Below, piece by piece: positions 62,472 through 62,622 of a DNA stretch of 62,622 nucleotides (position 1 is the first letter of the stretch; each line of letters opens with the position of its first letter). This DNA is from SAR202 cluster bacterium (lineage in GTDB: Bacteria > Chloroflexota > Dehalococcoidia > Lucifugimonadales > UBA826): contig JAKUTY010000007.1 in assembly GCA_022447825.1 (NCBI GenBank), positions 1 through 62,622 of the forward strand. Direction: 5' to 3'. Below the pieces are notes generated by a model that was not told the DNA's origin, did not search any database, and saw nothing but the letters and a program-made list of their open reading frames with translations. A program made the position numbers and the translations under genes.

Positions 62472-62622
62472 CTAGTCCCAAAATTTCCTGACTCTACGAT
62501 AAGCAATAAAGAATATTAATGGCCCAACCATAGTCATAATATTGCCCATTCCTGTGAAAAGCGAGACGTTACCAACAGGCTTATTACATGCTGCAGAAGA
62601 TTCATTTTGTTCTTCTTCAACG
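62472..62622 (-). CDS. C-terminal end of a membrane-anchored protein (5' end outside window)
   Basis: A minus-strand frame from the window edge to TAG at 62474-62472 gives 49 residues. An acidic Ser-rich linker with SSAACNKPVG leads to a single membrane helix (SLFTGMGNIMTMVGPLIFFIAY) and then a short basic end RRVRKFWD. A helix with Arg/Lys just before the stop is the layout of C-terminal anchors such as exosortase/sortase-like signals, but I see no known signature motif, so processing is not claimed. The N-terminal part is outside the window. Confidence 0.55.
   Translation of the reverse strand, partial: VEEEQNESSAACNKPVGNVSLFTGMGNIMTMVGPLIFFIAYRRVRKFWD

Overview
The window is an AT-rich, gene-dense bacterial chromosome segment with very short intergenic gaps and many overlapping or nearly touching genes. 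No gene-free stretch exceeds 300 bases. There are no transposases, integrases, phage genes or CRISPR arrays, so it reads as ordinary core chromosome from a streamlined, probably free-living, organism. Several features would fit a low-GC marine member of the Chloroflexota (SAR202 or Dehalococcoidia-like): a flavin monooxygenase, SDR, acyl-CoA and Gfo/Idh enzymes, a 2-oxoacid:ferredoxin oxidoreductase, RNase Y, GatCAB amidotransferase and a VLRF1-type peptidyl-tRNA hydrolase. That placement is inference from gene content only.

The most interesting region is 3123-4191 on the minus strand. Two genes there look like broken short ORFs, but each becomes a full-length redox protein if in-frame TGA codons are read as selenocysteine. 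One is a ferredoxin-thioredoxin reductase catalytic chain with TGA at exactly the two redox-active cysteine positions, while its four iron-sulfur ligand cysteines are kept as Cys. The other is a small glutaredoxin with TGA at the first position of its CxxC motif (UGPC). All three TGA codons are followed, 19-22 nt later, by the loop of a 6-7 bp hairpin with G as the second loop base, which is what a bacterial SECIS element looks like. TGA is a normal stop elsewhere in the window. This predicts a selenium-based ferredoxin -> FTR -> glutaredoxin relay.

Layout. 1-2.6 kb: the end of a secreted Pro-Thr linker protein and a SulP anion transporter. 2.7-4.8 kb: small proteins, tRNA-Asp and the selenoprotein operon. 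4.8-7.8 kb: an SPFH membrane protein and three tandem paralogous six-helix membrane proteins ending in a strong terminator. 7.8-20.2 kb: a Baeyer-Villiger-like monooxygenase, a GlcG-like protein, an HMA-MauE fusion beside tRNA-Val, two SDRs, GatC and GatA, an aminotransferase, a Gfo/Idh oxidoreductase, an MFS carrier, RidA, a thioredoxin-like ferredoxin and a VLRF1 gene interrupted by a stop. 20.3-29.9 kb: RpiB with a membrane tail, a transaminase, FAD oxidase, acyltransferase, NIPSNAP, epimerase, acyl-CoA ligase, HAD, rhodanese and a PfkB kinase. 29.9-36.6 kb: ahcY, metK, a phosphohexomutase and polA. 36.6-46.3 kb: MFS, tRNA-Gly, a DCC protein, a Zn-peptidase-like protein, ACAD and MDR enzymes, speD-speE, a PcrA-like helicase and a MaoC pair. 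46.3-52.8 kb: korAB, CcmAB-like ABC transporter, queF, a FAH protein and CcdA. 53-62.6 kb: tig-clpP-clpX, aspS, plsY, rny, ffh, an MBL-fold protein and the C-terminus of an anchored protein.

The genes connect around S-adenosylmethionine (metK, ahcY, speD, speE, and possibly the PfkB kinase clearing adenosine), around low-potential electrons (korAB, FTR, glutaredoxin, CcdA), and around translation, protein quality control and targeting (GatCA, AspRS, Tig, ClpXP, Ffh). TTG start codons are common. First genes of transcription units often lack a Shine-Dalgarno sequence, whereas genes inside operons have clear GGAG-type sites.
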